DNA of 40,418 nucleotides from Gemmatimonadota bacterium (lineage in GTDB: Bacteria > Gemmatimonadota > Gemmatimonadetes > Gemmatimonadales > GWC2-71-9). The notes beneath the pieces were generated by a model. The model was not told the DNA's origin. It did not search any database and was given only the letters and a program-made list of their open reading frames with translations. Shown here one piece after another: positions 1-7,841 of the stretch (positions are counted from its first letter, which is position 1; the number at the start of each line of letters is the position of its first letter). The translations under genes and the position numbers were made by a program. The stretch lies in assembly GCA_022562295.1 (NCBI GenBank), contig JADFPO010000023.1, positions 1 through 40,418 of the forward strand, in the 5' to 3' direction.

Positions 1-12
1 CCCCACACCACC

Positions 13-87
13 GGTGAGTAGTGAGTCGGTAGTTGTGAGTCGGGGAAAGACCAGACCCACTCACCACTTACGACTCACCACTCACCG
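13..87. repeat. Heptad inverted array, GTGAGTN type
   Basis: The left arm (13-45) carries GTGAGT units and the right arm (56-87) carries the complementary ACTCACC units, so the pair can fold into a long imperfect hairpin. It lies just downstream of the tRNA-His gene, which is on the minus strand. The unit is the TGAGTNN form of the 7-base repeats seen through the window. A role as a tRNA transcript terminator is possible, but there is no T tract. Confidence 0.7.
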
Positions 88-90
88 CAG

Positions 91-166
91 GGTGGCTGAG
101 GGGACTTGAACCCCCAACCTCCGGAGCCACAGTCCGGCGCTCTAACCAAGTTGAGCTACAACCACC
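91..166 (-). tRNA. trnH: tRNA-His (anticodon GTG)
   Basis: Read on the minus strand, the sequence folds as a full cloverleaf. The acceptor stem GTGGTTG pairs with CAGCCAC, allowing one G-T pair. The anticodon stem CCGGA/TCCGG holds loop CTGTGGC, so the anticodon is GTG (His). The T arm has the TTCAAGT loop. An extra G at position -1 faces a discriminator C, which is the identity element special to tRNA-His. CCA is not encoded, so it would be added after transcription. Confidence 0.95.
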
Positions 167-233
167 GCGACTCCCAGTATTCCCGGGAGGTACAAAAACG
201 TAGTGGGACTGAAATCCTCGGTCAACACGGCCG

Positions 234-1541
234 TCAGCCATTCGCCGCCGCCTCGATCCCCCGCTGCTCGCTCACCGTGGAGAGAATGAGCCCACCCACC
301 ACGAAAAATACGAAAACCGTGGCTGCGCCAGCCCGCTGGCTGTTGAACGCCGTCGTCATCATCCCGAACAAGAGGGGGCCCAAAAAGGCGGTCGCCTTCC
401 CCGAGAAGGCGAAGAAGCCGAAGAATTCGGACTCGTGCTTGTCCGGCACGAACCGGCCCATGAGCGACCGGCTGGCCGACTGGTTGGGTCCAGCGAAGAC
501 GCCAATGGTGATTGCGGCGACCCAGAACCAGGCCTTCGACGGCGCCAGCGCCGCGAGCAGCGCGGCCAACGCCAGGGCCACCAAGCTCACCTGCACCGTC
601 GCCTTGCCGCCAATCTTGTCGTCGATGAAACCGAACGCAAAGGCGCCTGTCCCGGCCGCCACGTTGATGACGATCCCCATCACCATGACCTCGGTGAGGG
701 TGAACCCGAACGTCCCCATGGCGTAGATCGAGCTGATGCCGAAGATGGTCACGAGCCCGTCGTTGAATACGATCCGCGCCAGCAAAAACTTCACGATCTC
801 CCGATACTTGCGGATGTTGCGAAACGCCTTGGCCAGGTCCGCAAACGCCCCGCGCACGCTCACCGTCGCGCCGGGAACATGGTCCGGGTCACGGACGAAG
901 AGAAAGGTCGGAATGCTGAACACCGCGAGCCACCCAGCCACGAGGAACGCCGTCGCCCGGGCGTTGAACGCCCCTTCGGTGCTCAGGCCCAACCACCCGC
1001 CGTCGTCGCCCAACCCCACGAACGCAAACAACCCCACCAACAACGCCACCAGGCCGCCGCCGTATCCCAGCGCCCACCCGTAACCCGACACGCGCCCGAT
1101 CTTCTCCTTGGTAACGATGTCCGGCAGGAACGCGTTGTAGAACACCATCCCCACCTCGAACGCCACGTTGGCCACCACGAACACGGTCAACATCAAGAGG
1201 ATGGCATTGTCCTGTGATGGACTGATCAGTCCAAGGCCCACCGTGGCCAGGACGCACACGGCGGTGGAGATCATGAGGAACTTGCGGCGGAACCCGCCCC
1301 GATCGGCCATGGCGCCCAGCAACGGCGAGCACAGCGCGACGATCAACGCGCTGATGCTGACCGCCGTGGTCCACAGGCGGGTGCCGGTGATTTCGTCGGG
1401 TGCAAAGGCCTGGACGAAGACGGCCGAAATGACGAACGTGACGACCAGGGTGGTGAATGGGGAGTTGGCCCAGTCGTACATGGCCCAGGCCGCAATGACT
1501 TTCTTGTCGTTCTTCACCGGCGCCCTCTGCGTTAGCGACAA
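234..1541 (-). CDS. MFS transporter, UMF1/Atg22-like
   Basis: A 435-residue integral membrane protein with about twelve hydrophobic segments. The N-terminal stretch AWAMYDWANSPF is the hallmark of the UMF1 branch of the major facilitator superfamily, related to fungal vacuolar effluxer Atg22. The MFS loop signature is seen as GAMADRGGFRRK near residues 76-87. Family length is usually 400-450, so the gene looks complete. The substrate of bacterial UMF1 proteins is not established; amino-acid efflux is guessed from the fungal relatives. The 1541 start is TTG. A GTG at 1517, after AGAGGG at good spacing, is an equally good start and would remove eight residues. The gene follows tandem heptad arrays and may be transcribed alone. 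Confidence 0.9.
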   Translation of the reverse strand: MSLTQRAPVKNDKKVIAAWAMYDWANSPFTTLVVTFVISAVFVQAFAPDEITGTRLWTTAVSISALIVALCSPLLGAMADRGGFRRKFLMISTAVCVLATVGLGLISPSQDNAILLMLTVFVVANVAFEVGMVFYNAFLPDIVTKEKIGRVSGYGWALGYGGGLVALLVGLFAFVGLGDDGGWLGLSTEGAFNARATAFLVAGWLAVFSIPTFLFVRDPDHVPGATVSVRGAFADLAKAFRNIRKYREIVKFLLARIVFNDGLVTIFGISSIYAMGTFGFTLTEVMVMGIVINVAAGTGAFAFGFIDDKIGGKATVQVSLVALALAALLAALAPSKAWFWVAAITIGVFAGPNQSASRSLMGRFVPDKHESEFFGFFAFSGKATAFLGPLLFGMMTTAFNSQRAGAATVFVFFVVGGLILSTVSEQRGIEAAANG

Positions 1542-1610
1542 TCCTCGGCATCCGCACGCCGCGCCAAAATGCCACGTGATCCTTGATCGGGGAAGCCACC
1601 TCTTTCTTTA

Positions 1611-1669
1611 GGGCTTTGAGCTTTGAGCTGTGGGCTGTGGCTCATAGGCCATAGCTCACGGCTCATAGC
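1611..1669. repeat. Heptad inverted array, TGAGCTN type
   Basis: GGGCTTTGAGCTTTGAGCTG units on the left are followed by inverted units GGCTCATAGGCCATAGCTCACGGCTCATAGC (shown by their 7-base steps) on the right. The array lies 70 bases upstream of the MFS gene on its 5' side. The period is 7, with degenerate positions. Confidence 0.7.
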
Positions 1670-1743
1670 ACCTGGTATCACCTCGAGGATGCCATCGTGC
1701 GGATCGATGACATTCTGGATCCGAATGGGGGATAGGTGGGGAT

Positions 1744-1921
1744 CGGGTGTCAGGTGACGGGTGTCAGGTGTCAGGGGGGTCGGGTGTCAGGGCAAGAGGC
1801 AGGTCTGAAGCCTAGAGAAACTGGAGACCTGGTGAGCTCCAAAGGCCCCGGCGAATAGTCCGGGGCCTTCGTGCTACAGAAGTATTTGCTTCAATGACCT
1901 GACACCTGACACCCGACACCT
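1744..1921. repeat. Heptad inverted array, TGACACC type, around a hairpin
   Basis: The left arm (1744-1791) repeats GTGTCAG in 7-base steps. The right arm (1896-1921) reads TGACACC, TGACACC, CGACACC. The arms are inverted relative to each other and enclose about 100 bases that include the GC hairpin at 1842-1869. No protein-coding signal was found in the 1542-1948 space. Confidence 0.75.
1842..1869 (-). terminator. Hairpin, possible terminator
   Basis: AAGGCCCCGG (1842-1851) and CCGGGGCCTT (1860-1869) form a perfect 10-bp stem with an 8-base loop. On the minus strand it is followed by only a short TTT, so termination would be weak. It lies 80 bases past the end of the minus-strand gene at 1949-2596, which fits a terminator for that transcript. 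Confidence 0.45.
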
Positions 1922-1948
1922 AGAATGGTGAGAGGCGGGGCGGCGGCG

Positions 1949-2596
1949 CTACCTGATCCCCCGCAGCCTCTCCCGCATCCGGACCCGCACATCCCGCTTG
2001 ATCCGTTCCGCTTCAACACGGAACTCCTCGGCGGACGCGCGCAACTCCTCGGCGAGTTCCTGCAATTCCGCCTGCATGTCGCCGTGGATTCGGCTGCACG
2101 GACCCGTCAAGAATGCTTTTTCGCACGGAAGATCGTCCGCCAGCACGAACAGCGGTACACTCAAGACCGCTTCGTTCACGTCGAGGTGTCCGAACGCCAA
2201 CATCCCCTTTGTGTCATTGACACACCGGAGGGCGCGCTTGAACTCGGAGAGCTCACCGCGTGGCGGGCGTATCCGAATCGAACAGTTCTCGAGCGCCGCG
2301 AGGTTTGCCATGTCGCTGATGTTGGCGAAGAGCTGCAGGCTGTCGACCGCGCCGGGCCGGGTCCGATCGACCACGATCGTCTCGAGCCGGCCCAGCCAGT
2401 CACCGCCGACGAACAACGGCACGTAGACGGGAAGATCCATCACGACAGGAGCCGCCGAGTGTTCCAACTCGTGTCCCCAGTCCTGCACGATTTCCTTCAC
2501 ACCCTGAGCCTTCTGGACACCCAGAAAAACCACTAGGCCGCCAAAAAAGATGATCGGGCCGGCAATCACACCCCAGGGCCGTCTGGATCCGCTCAT
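1949..2596 (-). CDS. Hypothetical membrane-anchored protein
   Basis: A 215-residue protein that I do not recognise. One transmembrane helix lies near residues 8-28 (WGVIAGPIIFFGGLVVFLG), after a short basic start, so most of the protein is outside the cytoplasm or anchored at the membrane. The middle part looks like a compact domain with three cysteines. The last 45 residues are a highly charged helix rich in Glu, Arg and Ala (ELAEELRASAEEFRVEAE), likely coiled coil. The ATG at 2596 was chosen because translation further upstream adds an unlikely Cys/His-rich stretch. It is divergent from the FHA-protease gene, across an intergenic region that holds a strong dyad. Both proteins have a membrane anchor and a coiled coil, so a shared process is possible but unproven. 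Confidence 0.6.
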   Translation of the reverse strand: MSGSRRPWGVIAGPIIFFGGLVVFLGVQKAQGVKEIVQDWGHELEHSAAPVVMDLPVYVPLFVGGDWLGRLETIVVDRTRPGAVDSLQLFANISDMANLAALENCSIRIRPPRGELSEFKRALRCVNDTKGMLAFGHLDVNEAVLSVPLFVLADDLPCEKAFLTGPCSRIHGDMQAELQELAEELRASAEEFRVEAERIKRDVRVRMRERLRGIR

Positions 2597-2678
2597 GTAT
2601 AAGTACCTGTTAGAGTGGTGGTTACACCCCCAATACGTACCGAAGGGGTCGCAAAGTTTCAATCCTGTGAAGCATATT

Positions 2679-2703
2679 CAAGTTGTTGTAATACAACCAC
2701 TTG
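2679..2703. promoter_or_regulatory. 25-bp interrupted dyad, candidate operator
   Basis: GTTGTA and TACAAC (2685-2697) flank a single central A. Outside them, CAAG (2679-2682) and CTTG (2700-2703) are placed symmetrically about the same centre at 2691. A second small palindrome, TTGCC-A-GGCAA, follows at 2706-2716. The site lies between two divergent genes, in the only AT-rich stretch there, as expected for an operator of a dimeric repressor. The regulator is unknown. Confidence 0.5.
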
Positions 2704-2839
2704 TATTGCCAGGCAACGATTGGGCGGTGAGTCGTGGCGCCGCAGGCACCTCGATCAACGGGTCCGACCCGGGCTCGCAAAAACTCTTCTCTTCTGACAG
2801 ATTCCCCTCGGCAATCTCGCCGACGGTGGACATGAGTCG

Positions 2840-4438
2840 ATGAACGCGAAGTTGGTTTTCATCACGGGCAGCAGGGCCGGCACGAGCGCTCTACTCGAGG
2901 CCGCTGAAAACACCATTGGGCGGAAGGCCGGCCAATCCATCATGTTTCCGCGTGACGAGATCTTGGTTTCCGCCGAACACGCCACCATCGTTCTCCGAGG
3001 CGATCGCTACTACGTGCGCGATCTCGGGAGCCGGAACGGGACCTTCGTCAACCAGGAACGCGTGACGGAGAGGATGCTGGAGCCCGGCGACGTCATCGAG
3101 TTCGGCGTTGGCGGACCGTCTGCGCAGTTCGTGATCGACACCGAAGTCACCATGACGCCCACGTTGGATCTCGGTGACGACAAGGCCCCCGCGGCGTTGC
3201 GTCGGCTCTCCGAATCCAGAGCGAAGCCTGCCGGGTTGGTGACCGGCGAGTTGTTGCGGCGTTTCCCGAGCACGCGCGATTTCGTCGCGTTGGTTCAGAA
3301 GAACAGGCGGCGAGCCACCGTGAATACGATCGGGCTCGTCGCTCTTGTCGCGGTCGCCGGCGCCGTGGTCGTTTGGCAGTCGCGCAACCAAAGCGGCCTG
3401 CAAGATCGCCTCGCGTTGTTTGCCTCGGAACTCGACGCGGAACGCGGCACACGCAAAGCCCTCCAGCGCAACCTCAGCGACATCCAGACGCGCTACGACT
3501 CGCTCCTGAAAGCCGTGGAGCAATCGGCCGCGGCCAGCAATCAGACCGTGCGTGATGCGGCGGCGAGGTTCAGCCGCGGCGTGGGCCTGATCGTCTATTC
3601 CTACGGGTTCGCGCGCCCAGGGACGACGGAGTTGCTCCGTTACCAAGTCGATTCTCAAAACCGCCCGCGCACACGAATCAGCCGGATCGGTCAGATCGTG
3701 CCGGTGTTCGGATTCGGTGGGTCGGGGCCCCCTGTGCAGAGGCAAGGTTCGGCAACCGGGTTCTTGGTCGACTCCGCCGGGTGGGTGCTTACCAACCGGC
3801 ACGTGGCAGAGCCCTGGCGGGAAGACGTCGCCCTCGACGCCCTGCGGGAGGACGGAGTTGATGCCGAACCGCGTTTCATCGTCTTGCAGATCTACTTTCC
3901 CCCTGGTGGACCGCCACACCCGCTACGGGTGCATGCAACCTCCACGGAGGCGGATGTGGCGGTGATGAGCACCGTGGGCTCGGGCGTGCACGGACCGGTC
4001 CTCCCGATGGAGCCAAACGATCTGGCCATCCCCCCCGGCGCACCGATCGCCTTCATCGGATATCCGACGGGCGTGCACAACTTGCTGTTTCGCGTGGAGC
4101 GGGACGAGCGTTCGGAAATTCTCGAGCGAGTGGGTGAACAGCCGGTCGACCTCGCCCGGGAACTAGCGCGCCAGAATCGAATCCAGCCGCTGGTGACGAG
4201 CGGCAGCATCAGCGACACGACTCGAACCGAACTCATCCATACAGCCGAAGCCACCGGCGGCGGAAGCGGCGGCCCCCTTATCGGTTCGGGTGGGTTGGTG
4301 GTCGGCATTCATTACGCGGCGGTGCGGTCACCGATCCAAGGGGATCCGTTTCAAACCCAGCGCGGCGTGAGAATTGCGTTTGCATGGGACGTGTTGCCAC
4401 CCGACATTCGCGACAAGCTGCGAGCGGCGGGAAGATAA
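2840..4438 (+). CDS. FHA-domain, membrane-anchored trypsin-like protease
   Basis: A 532-residue fusion. Residues about 5-100 form an FHA phosphothreonine-binding domain, with GRKAG at 27-31, SAEHA at 44-48 and RDLGSRNGTFVN at 60-71. A transmembrane helix follows at about 161-179, then a heptad-like helix at 185-230. A trypsin-like (S1/HtrA-type) domain runs from about 245 to 515. The catalytic triad is visible: His321 in LTNRHV, Asp372 in TEADVAV and Ser476 in GGGSGGP. The expected topology is FHA in the cytoplasm and protease in the periplasm. That layout would let a Ser/Thr kinase signal inside act on proteolysis outside; this is inference from the order of domains. No PDZ domain is present, unlike DegP. 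The gene converges with the cardiolipin synthase gene, leaving 13 bases between the stops. Confidence 0.88.
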   Translation: MNAKLVFITGSRAGTSALLEAAENTIGRKAGQSIMFPRDEILVSAEHATIVLRGDRYYVRDLGSRNGTFVNQERVTERMLEPGDVIEFGVGGPSAQFVIDTEVTMTPTLDLGDDKAPAALRRLSESRAKPAGLVTGELLRRFPSTRDFVALVQKNRRRATVNTIGLVALVAVAGAVVVWQSRNQSGLQDRLALFASELDAERGTRKALQRNLSDIQTRYDSLLKAVEQSAAASNQTVRDAAARFSRGVGLIVYSYGFARPGTTELLRYQVDSQNRPRTRISRIGQIVPVFGFGGSGPPVQRQGSATGFLVDSAGWVLTNRHVAEPWREDVALDALREDGVDAEPRFIVLQIYFPPGGPPHPLRVHATSTEADVAVMSTVGSGVHGPVLPMEPNDLAIPPGAPIAFIGYPTGVHNLLFRVERDERSEILERVGEQPVDLARELARQNRIQPLVTSGSISDTTRTELIHTAEATGGGSGGPLIGSGGLVVGIHYAAVRSPIQGDPFQTQRGVRIAFAWDVLPPDIRDKLRAAGR

Positions 4439-4451
4439 ACGCAGCACGCGA

Positions 4452-5908
4452 TTACAAGTACGGTTTCAACAACCTCACGACTCCGTCCCGCAATCTCACC
4501 GGAAGTGTACGTCGATCCATAAACTCGAGCGTGAGTTCTTGCGCCCGATCGATCCGCTCGTCGATGAAGCGATCCATCTTGCTGGCCAGGTCGACGTCGT
4601 AGCACTCGACGTTGAATTCGAAGTTGAGCCGGAAGCTGCGCGGATCCCAGTTGGCCGATCCCACCAATGTCCACGCTCCATCTACCACCATCACTTTGGA
4701 GTGATCGAACGGCGTTGGCGTGTGAAACACCCGACAACCACGGGTGAGCATCTGCCACAGCTGCGCGTCAGACGCCCACTTGATGAACCGCAAGTTGGTG
4801 CGACCCGGCAATACAATGTCGACTTGAACTCCACGCATCGCGGCGACGTTGAGCGACATGATAAGGGTCGTGTCGGGAAGAAAGTACGGTGTCACGATGC
4901 GAACCTTGCGCTCCGCTCGGGCTACCGCCCCGAGAATTACCCATCGCAGCTTGTCGAGATCTTCGTCCGGACCGTCGGCGATACCCCGAGCTGTCACTTG
5001 TCCCGCCGCCGGGATAGAGGGAAACCACGGATCCTCTTTCAGGATCTCACGAGTCGTAAACGCCCAGTCCTCGGCGAAAACCCGCATCAAGTGCGCGACC
5101 ACCGGTCCCTCAAAGCGGAACTGGACGTCCTGCACGGGCGAGCGGGGGGGGGGGAACTCGACAATACGTGGCCCTCGCGAATGTTCATGCCGCCCGTGAA
5201 GCCGATTCGGCCATCGGTGACCAGGATCTTGCGGTGGGTCCGCAAATTCATGAACGGCATGCGCCACGGGAATAAGGAATGGAGAAATCGGGCGACGCGA
5301 ACGCCTCGCCTCTCCAATTCGCGCACCATGGACGGACGCGAATACAGCGCCCCGACCCCGTCGATCAACACTCTGACCTGGACGCCGCGTTTGCATGCTC
5401 GCTCGAGCGCATCGGCAAACCGCACTCCCGCCGAATCGTGGTCGAAGATGTACGTGCTCAACGCCACAGTCTCGGACGCCGCGTCGATGGCCTCCAGCAT
5501 GGCCGTGTAGGCCTCATCACCATTCGCCAGCGGGGTGACTCTGTTGCCGCCGGTAACGGGGATGTGGGTGACCCGATCGACGAGACGCCCCAACGCGACA
5601 AGGTGCTCGTGGCCCGGCGGGAGGACCTGCTCAATCCGCTGGTGCTCGATGCGCAGCTCTGCGGTGGTTGCTTCGAGCCGCCTCCGCTCCTGGCGCAATT
5701 CGGAAGCACGCCGTGTGATCCGGTTGATCCCGAACAGGGCGTACAACACCGGCCCCAGAATCGGAAACAACAATACGACGCCCACCCACCCCACGGCGGC
5801 GCGATCGTCGCGTTTGAACAGGACCACATGGGCTGACGTGACGACGGCCAAAAAAATCGCCAACGCCGCGACGACGAACGGGCGAAGATCCGAAAGCAGC
5901 TCGATCAT
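4452..5908 (-). pseudogene. Cardiolipin synthase / PLD family, frameshifted at a C11 tract
   Basis: The 5' part (5908 down to the tract) encodes two N-terminal membrane helices and the first phospholipase D motif, HRKILVTDGRIGFTGGMNI. The 3' part, in another frame down to 4452, encodes the rest and the second motif, HSKVMVVDGAWTLVGSANW. Together they match a full bacterial cardiolipin synthase of about 480 residues, which joins phosphatidyl groups into cardiolipin at the inner membrane. The break is exactly at 5144-5154, eleven G on the plus strand (C11 in the gene). Twelve or nine C would restore one frame, reading PPPRSPVQDVQFRFEGPVV across the join. The tract could be a sequencing error, a fixed mutation or a slippage switch. 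Codon use and motifs on both sides look intact, so decay is recent or absent. Confidence 0.85.
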
Positions 5909-5967
5909 GGGATGGCGGGGAAGTTACTTCGCGGTGAATGCTCCGGCGAGGAGTGAAGTAGCGTACG

Positions 5968-6022
5968 GTGTCAGGCGTCAGGCGGATGCATCGGCTATCC
6001 GCTCTCAGCTATCTGCTCTCAG
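5968..6022. repeat. Heptad array, TGAGAGC/AGATAGC type
   Basis: On the minus strand the units read TGAGAGC, AGATAGC, TGAGAGC, GGATAGC from 6021 downward, a clean 7-base period with 14-base alternation. GTGTCAGGCGTCAGG (5968-5982) extends it on the other side. The first unit supplies the TGA stop codon of the upstream ArsC-like gene. Confidence 0.7.
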
Positions 6023-6402
6023 CGACGAGCACGTGACGGCTCATGGTCGCGGCTCACGTCCTGCACCCACCGCTTCCACTCAGCCTCCTCAACGCCAACC
6101 GTGAGCCGTTGCCGATTTCGAACCAGTGGGAGCTTCAGCAGCAACGGCTCCTCCACGAGCTTCTGCAGCCAGCGGTCATCGGACCACGCAGCATGTCTCA
6201 AGCCGAGGTCCGCAAACCGGCGACCATCCCGATCGATCAGGGTCCGTACACCGAACTTCTGCGCGAAACGCCTCAACTCGCCCGGAGAGGCGGCCTTCAC
6301 CTTGAGATCGACGAACTGAACCGGGATACGTCGCTCGGAGAAGAACCGCTGGGCCCTGCGTGTTTCAGCGCTCTTTTTGGTACCAAAGATCTGGATGGGC
6401 AT
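6019..6402 (-). CDS. ArsC/Spx-fold protein lacking the catalytic Cys
   Basis: A 127-residue protein of the arsenate reductase/Spx thioredoxin-fold family, with the expected length. The start MPIQIFGTKKSAETRRAQRFF aligns with relatives that read FGTKKC at this place, so the redox cysteine is replaced by Ser11, and the protein has no other cysteine. The typical middle, FVDLKVKAASPGELRRF, and the proline-containing end, EEPLLLKLPLVRNRQRLTVG, are kept. Arsenate or disulfide reduction by the usual mechanism is therefore unlikely; a structural, regulatory or glutathione-binding role is open. The gene is enclosed by heptad arrays: one lies a few bases before its start, and its TGA stop is the first unit of the other. 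Confidence 0.82.
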   Translation of the reverse strand: MPIQIFGTKKSAETRRAQRFFSERRIPVQFVDLKVKAASPGELRRFAQKFGVRTLIDRDGRRFADLGLRHAAWSDDRWLQKLVEEPLLLKLPLVRNRQRLTVGVEEAEWKRWVQDVSRDHEPSRARR

Positions 6403-6407
6403 CGGGG

Positions 6408-6497
6408 AGTGGTGCGTGGTGAGTCGCGAGCTGTGGCTATGAGCTACCGGATATGCAGCTCGCAGCTCTCAGCACACAGCCCAAAGCCCAAAGCTCA
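6408..6497. repeat. Heptad inverted array with mixed unit types
   Basis: Units pass without a phase break from GTGGTGC/GTGGTGA through GTCGCGA to GCTGTGG/CTATGAG on the left. The right arm has inverted units GCAGCTC, AGCCCAA and AGCTCAA. The array thus joins the GTGAGT class and the GAGCTAT class in one element. The TGA stop of the gene at 6495-6986 is its last unit. Confidence 0.7.
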
Positions 6498-6986
6498 AAA
6501 AAACGCCCGTGCGTGCCACGAGTCGGCGGCGGGCACCTCCCAACCACCAGATCGCAGTTGCCCGACGGTCGTGAGCGAGTTGTTGAACACCGGCGTCTCC
6601 CGCGTCACCGATCCGGCCCGGGCCATCTCGGCGAATGTTTGTCTCGAGACTCTCCGAATGTCACCGTTGTCCCGAAACACGACCGGCGCGTGGTCGACCA
6701 ACGTGACCTGCAATTCGTTCTCCAGCGCTCGTATGTCGTGGACCAGCGCGTCGATGGAACATCCGGACACGCCAGCCGCGGCTTCATCTACGCTGATGAA
6801 GAGAAACCGGTCGTACCGCCAATCGCGGGCGGCCGTGAGGGACGCGCCGTGGGCGGCCCAGCTATTCAAGAAGGCATCCACGCGCCCGAGCAGGCGGTCT
6901 CGCTCGGCATCATCCAACGGACGGTCCGCCGCAAATATCCAGAGGCGTGCGTCTTCGGGCATCTGGTCGAATTCGGTCAAGGGCAT
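6495..6986 (-). CDS. Conserved hypothetical protein
   Basis: A 163-residue soluble protein of a family known mainly from Bacteroidota and Gemmatimonadota. It is sometimes labelled ABC transporter ATPase in databases, although no P-loop is present. Recognisable stretches are RLWIFAADRPL near the start, FLNSWAAHGASLTA, and RFLFISVDEAAAGVSGCSID in the centre, which contains the family's conserved cysteine. The function is unknown. The ATG at 6986 has GGAG at the right distance; a GTG at 6998 would add four residues. The stop codon lies within a heptad array. It is divergent from the SDR gene, with about 90 bases between starts, room for a compact divergent promoter. Confidence 0.8.
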   Translation of the reverse strand: MPLTEFDQMPEDARLWIFAADRPLDDAERDRLLGRVDAFLNSWAAHGASLTAARDWRYDRFLFISVDEAAAGVSGCSIDALVHDIRALENELQVTLVDHAPVVFRDNGDIRRVSRQTFAEMARAGSVTRETPVFNNSLTTVGQLRSGGWEVPAADSWHARAFF

Positions 6987-7079
6987 GCTCGACTCCACGG
7001 ATCTGATCTACCTTGAAGATACTGCATTCGAGGCCCAATACGGTACATTTGCACCTCACCCTTCGGCTAGGTGACTCGA

Positions 7080-7838
7080 ATGTCCGACAAACTGCGGGGG
7101 AAAGTCGCGATCGTCACCGGCGCTTCCAGCGGCATCGGCGAAGCCGCAGCGCGCGCCCTGGCCGCCGAGGGCGCTCATGTCGTCGTCGCGGCACGACGGG
7201 CCGAGCGCCTGGCCGCCCTCGTGTCCGACATTGAGGAGTCAGGAGGCACCGCACTAGCCGTCCCGACCGATGTGACGAAACGGGAATCCGTCGAGGCCCT
7301 CGTGCGGCAAACCCTCGACGCCTTTGGCCGGCTCGACATTCTCGTCAACAACGCGGGCATCATGCCCCTCTCCCTCATCCGCAAGCTACATGTCGAGGAG
7401 TGGGATCGCATGATCGACGTGAATATCAAAGGAGTCCTCTACTGCATTGCGGCATGCCTACCCAGCATGCTGGATCAGGGAGGGGGCGGGGGCCACATCG
7501 TCAACGTGTCTTCCGTGGCGGGCCGGCGGCCGTTTCCCGGTGGCACCATATACAGCGCAACGAAATTCGCCGTGCGCGCCATCTCACAGGGCATCCACCT
7601 GGAACTCTCGGCCAAGGATCGGATTCGGGTCGTCGACATCGAGCCGGGCGTGGTGGCCACGGAGCTGACCGACCACATTACCGACGAGGACATTGCCACA
7701 CGCTTCGAAACGACATGGGCAGACAAGACACGGTTGCGGGCCAGCGATGTCTCAGAAGCCATTCTCTTCGCCGTCACCCAACCCGATCGGGTCAACGTCA
7801 ATGAGATTTTGGTGCGGCCAACCGATCAGGAAACTTGA
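7080..7838 (+). CDS. SDR family oxidoreductase (YdfG-like)
   Basis: A 252-residue classical short-chain dehydrogenase. The nucleotide-binding motif GASSGIG is at 14-20. The arginines in AARRAERL favour NADP. NNAG follows at 90-93, and the catalytic residues Asn115, Ser145, Tyr158 and Lys162 are all present (YSATK). Its closest characterised relatives by pattern are YdfG-like NADP-dependent 3-hydroxy acid dehydrogenases; the true substrate cannot be told. The ATG at 7080 was chosen because AGGTGA lies five bases before it; a GTG at 7071 overlaps that site. The phosphodiesterase gene starts three bases after its stop, so the two form an operon. Confidence 0.92.
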   Translation: MSDKLRGKVAIVTGASSGIGEAAARALAAEGAHVVVAARRAERLAALVSDIEESGGTALAVPTDVTKRESVEALVRQTLDAFGRLDILVNNAGIMPLSLIRKLHVEEWDRMIDVNIKGVLYCIAACLPSMLDQGGGGGHIVNVSSVAGRRPFPGGTIYSATKFAVRAISQGIHLELSAKDRIRVVDIEPGVVATELTDHITDEDIATRFETTWADKTRLRASDVSEAILFAVTQPDRVNVNEILVRPTDQET

Positions 7839-7841
7839 ACA

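Noticed and set aside
2891-3919. A 342-residue minus-strand frame inside the FHA-protease gene
   Set aside because: FHA and catalytic motifs on the plus strand explain the region.
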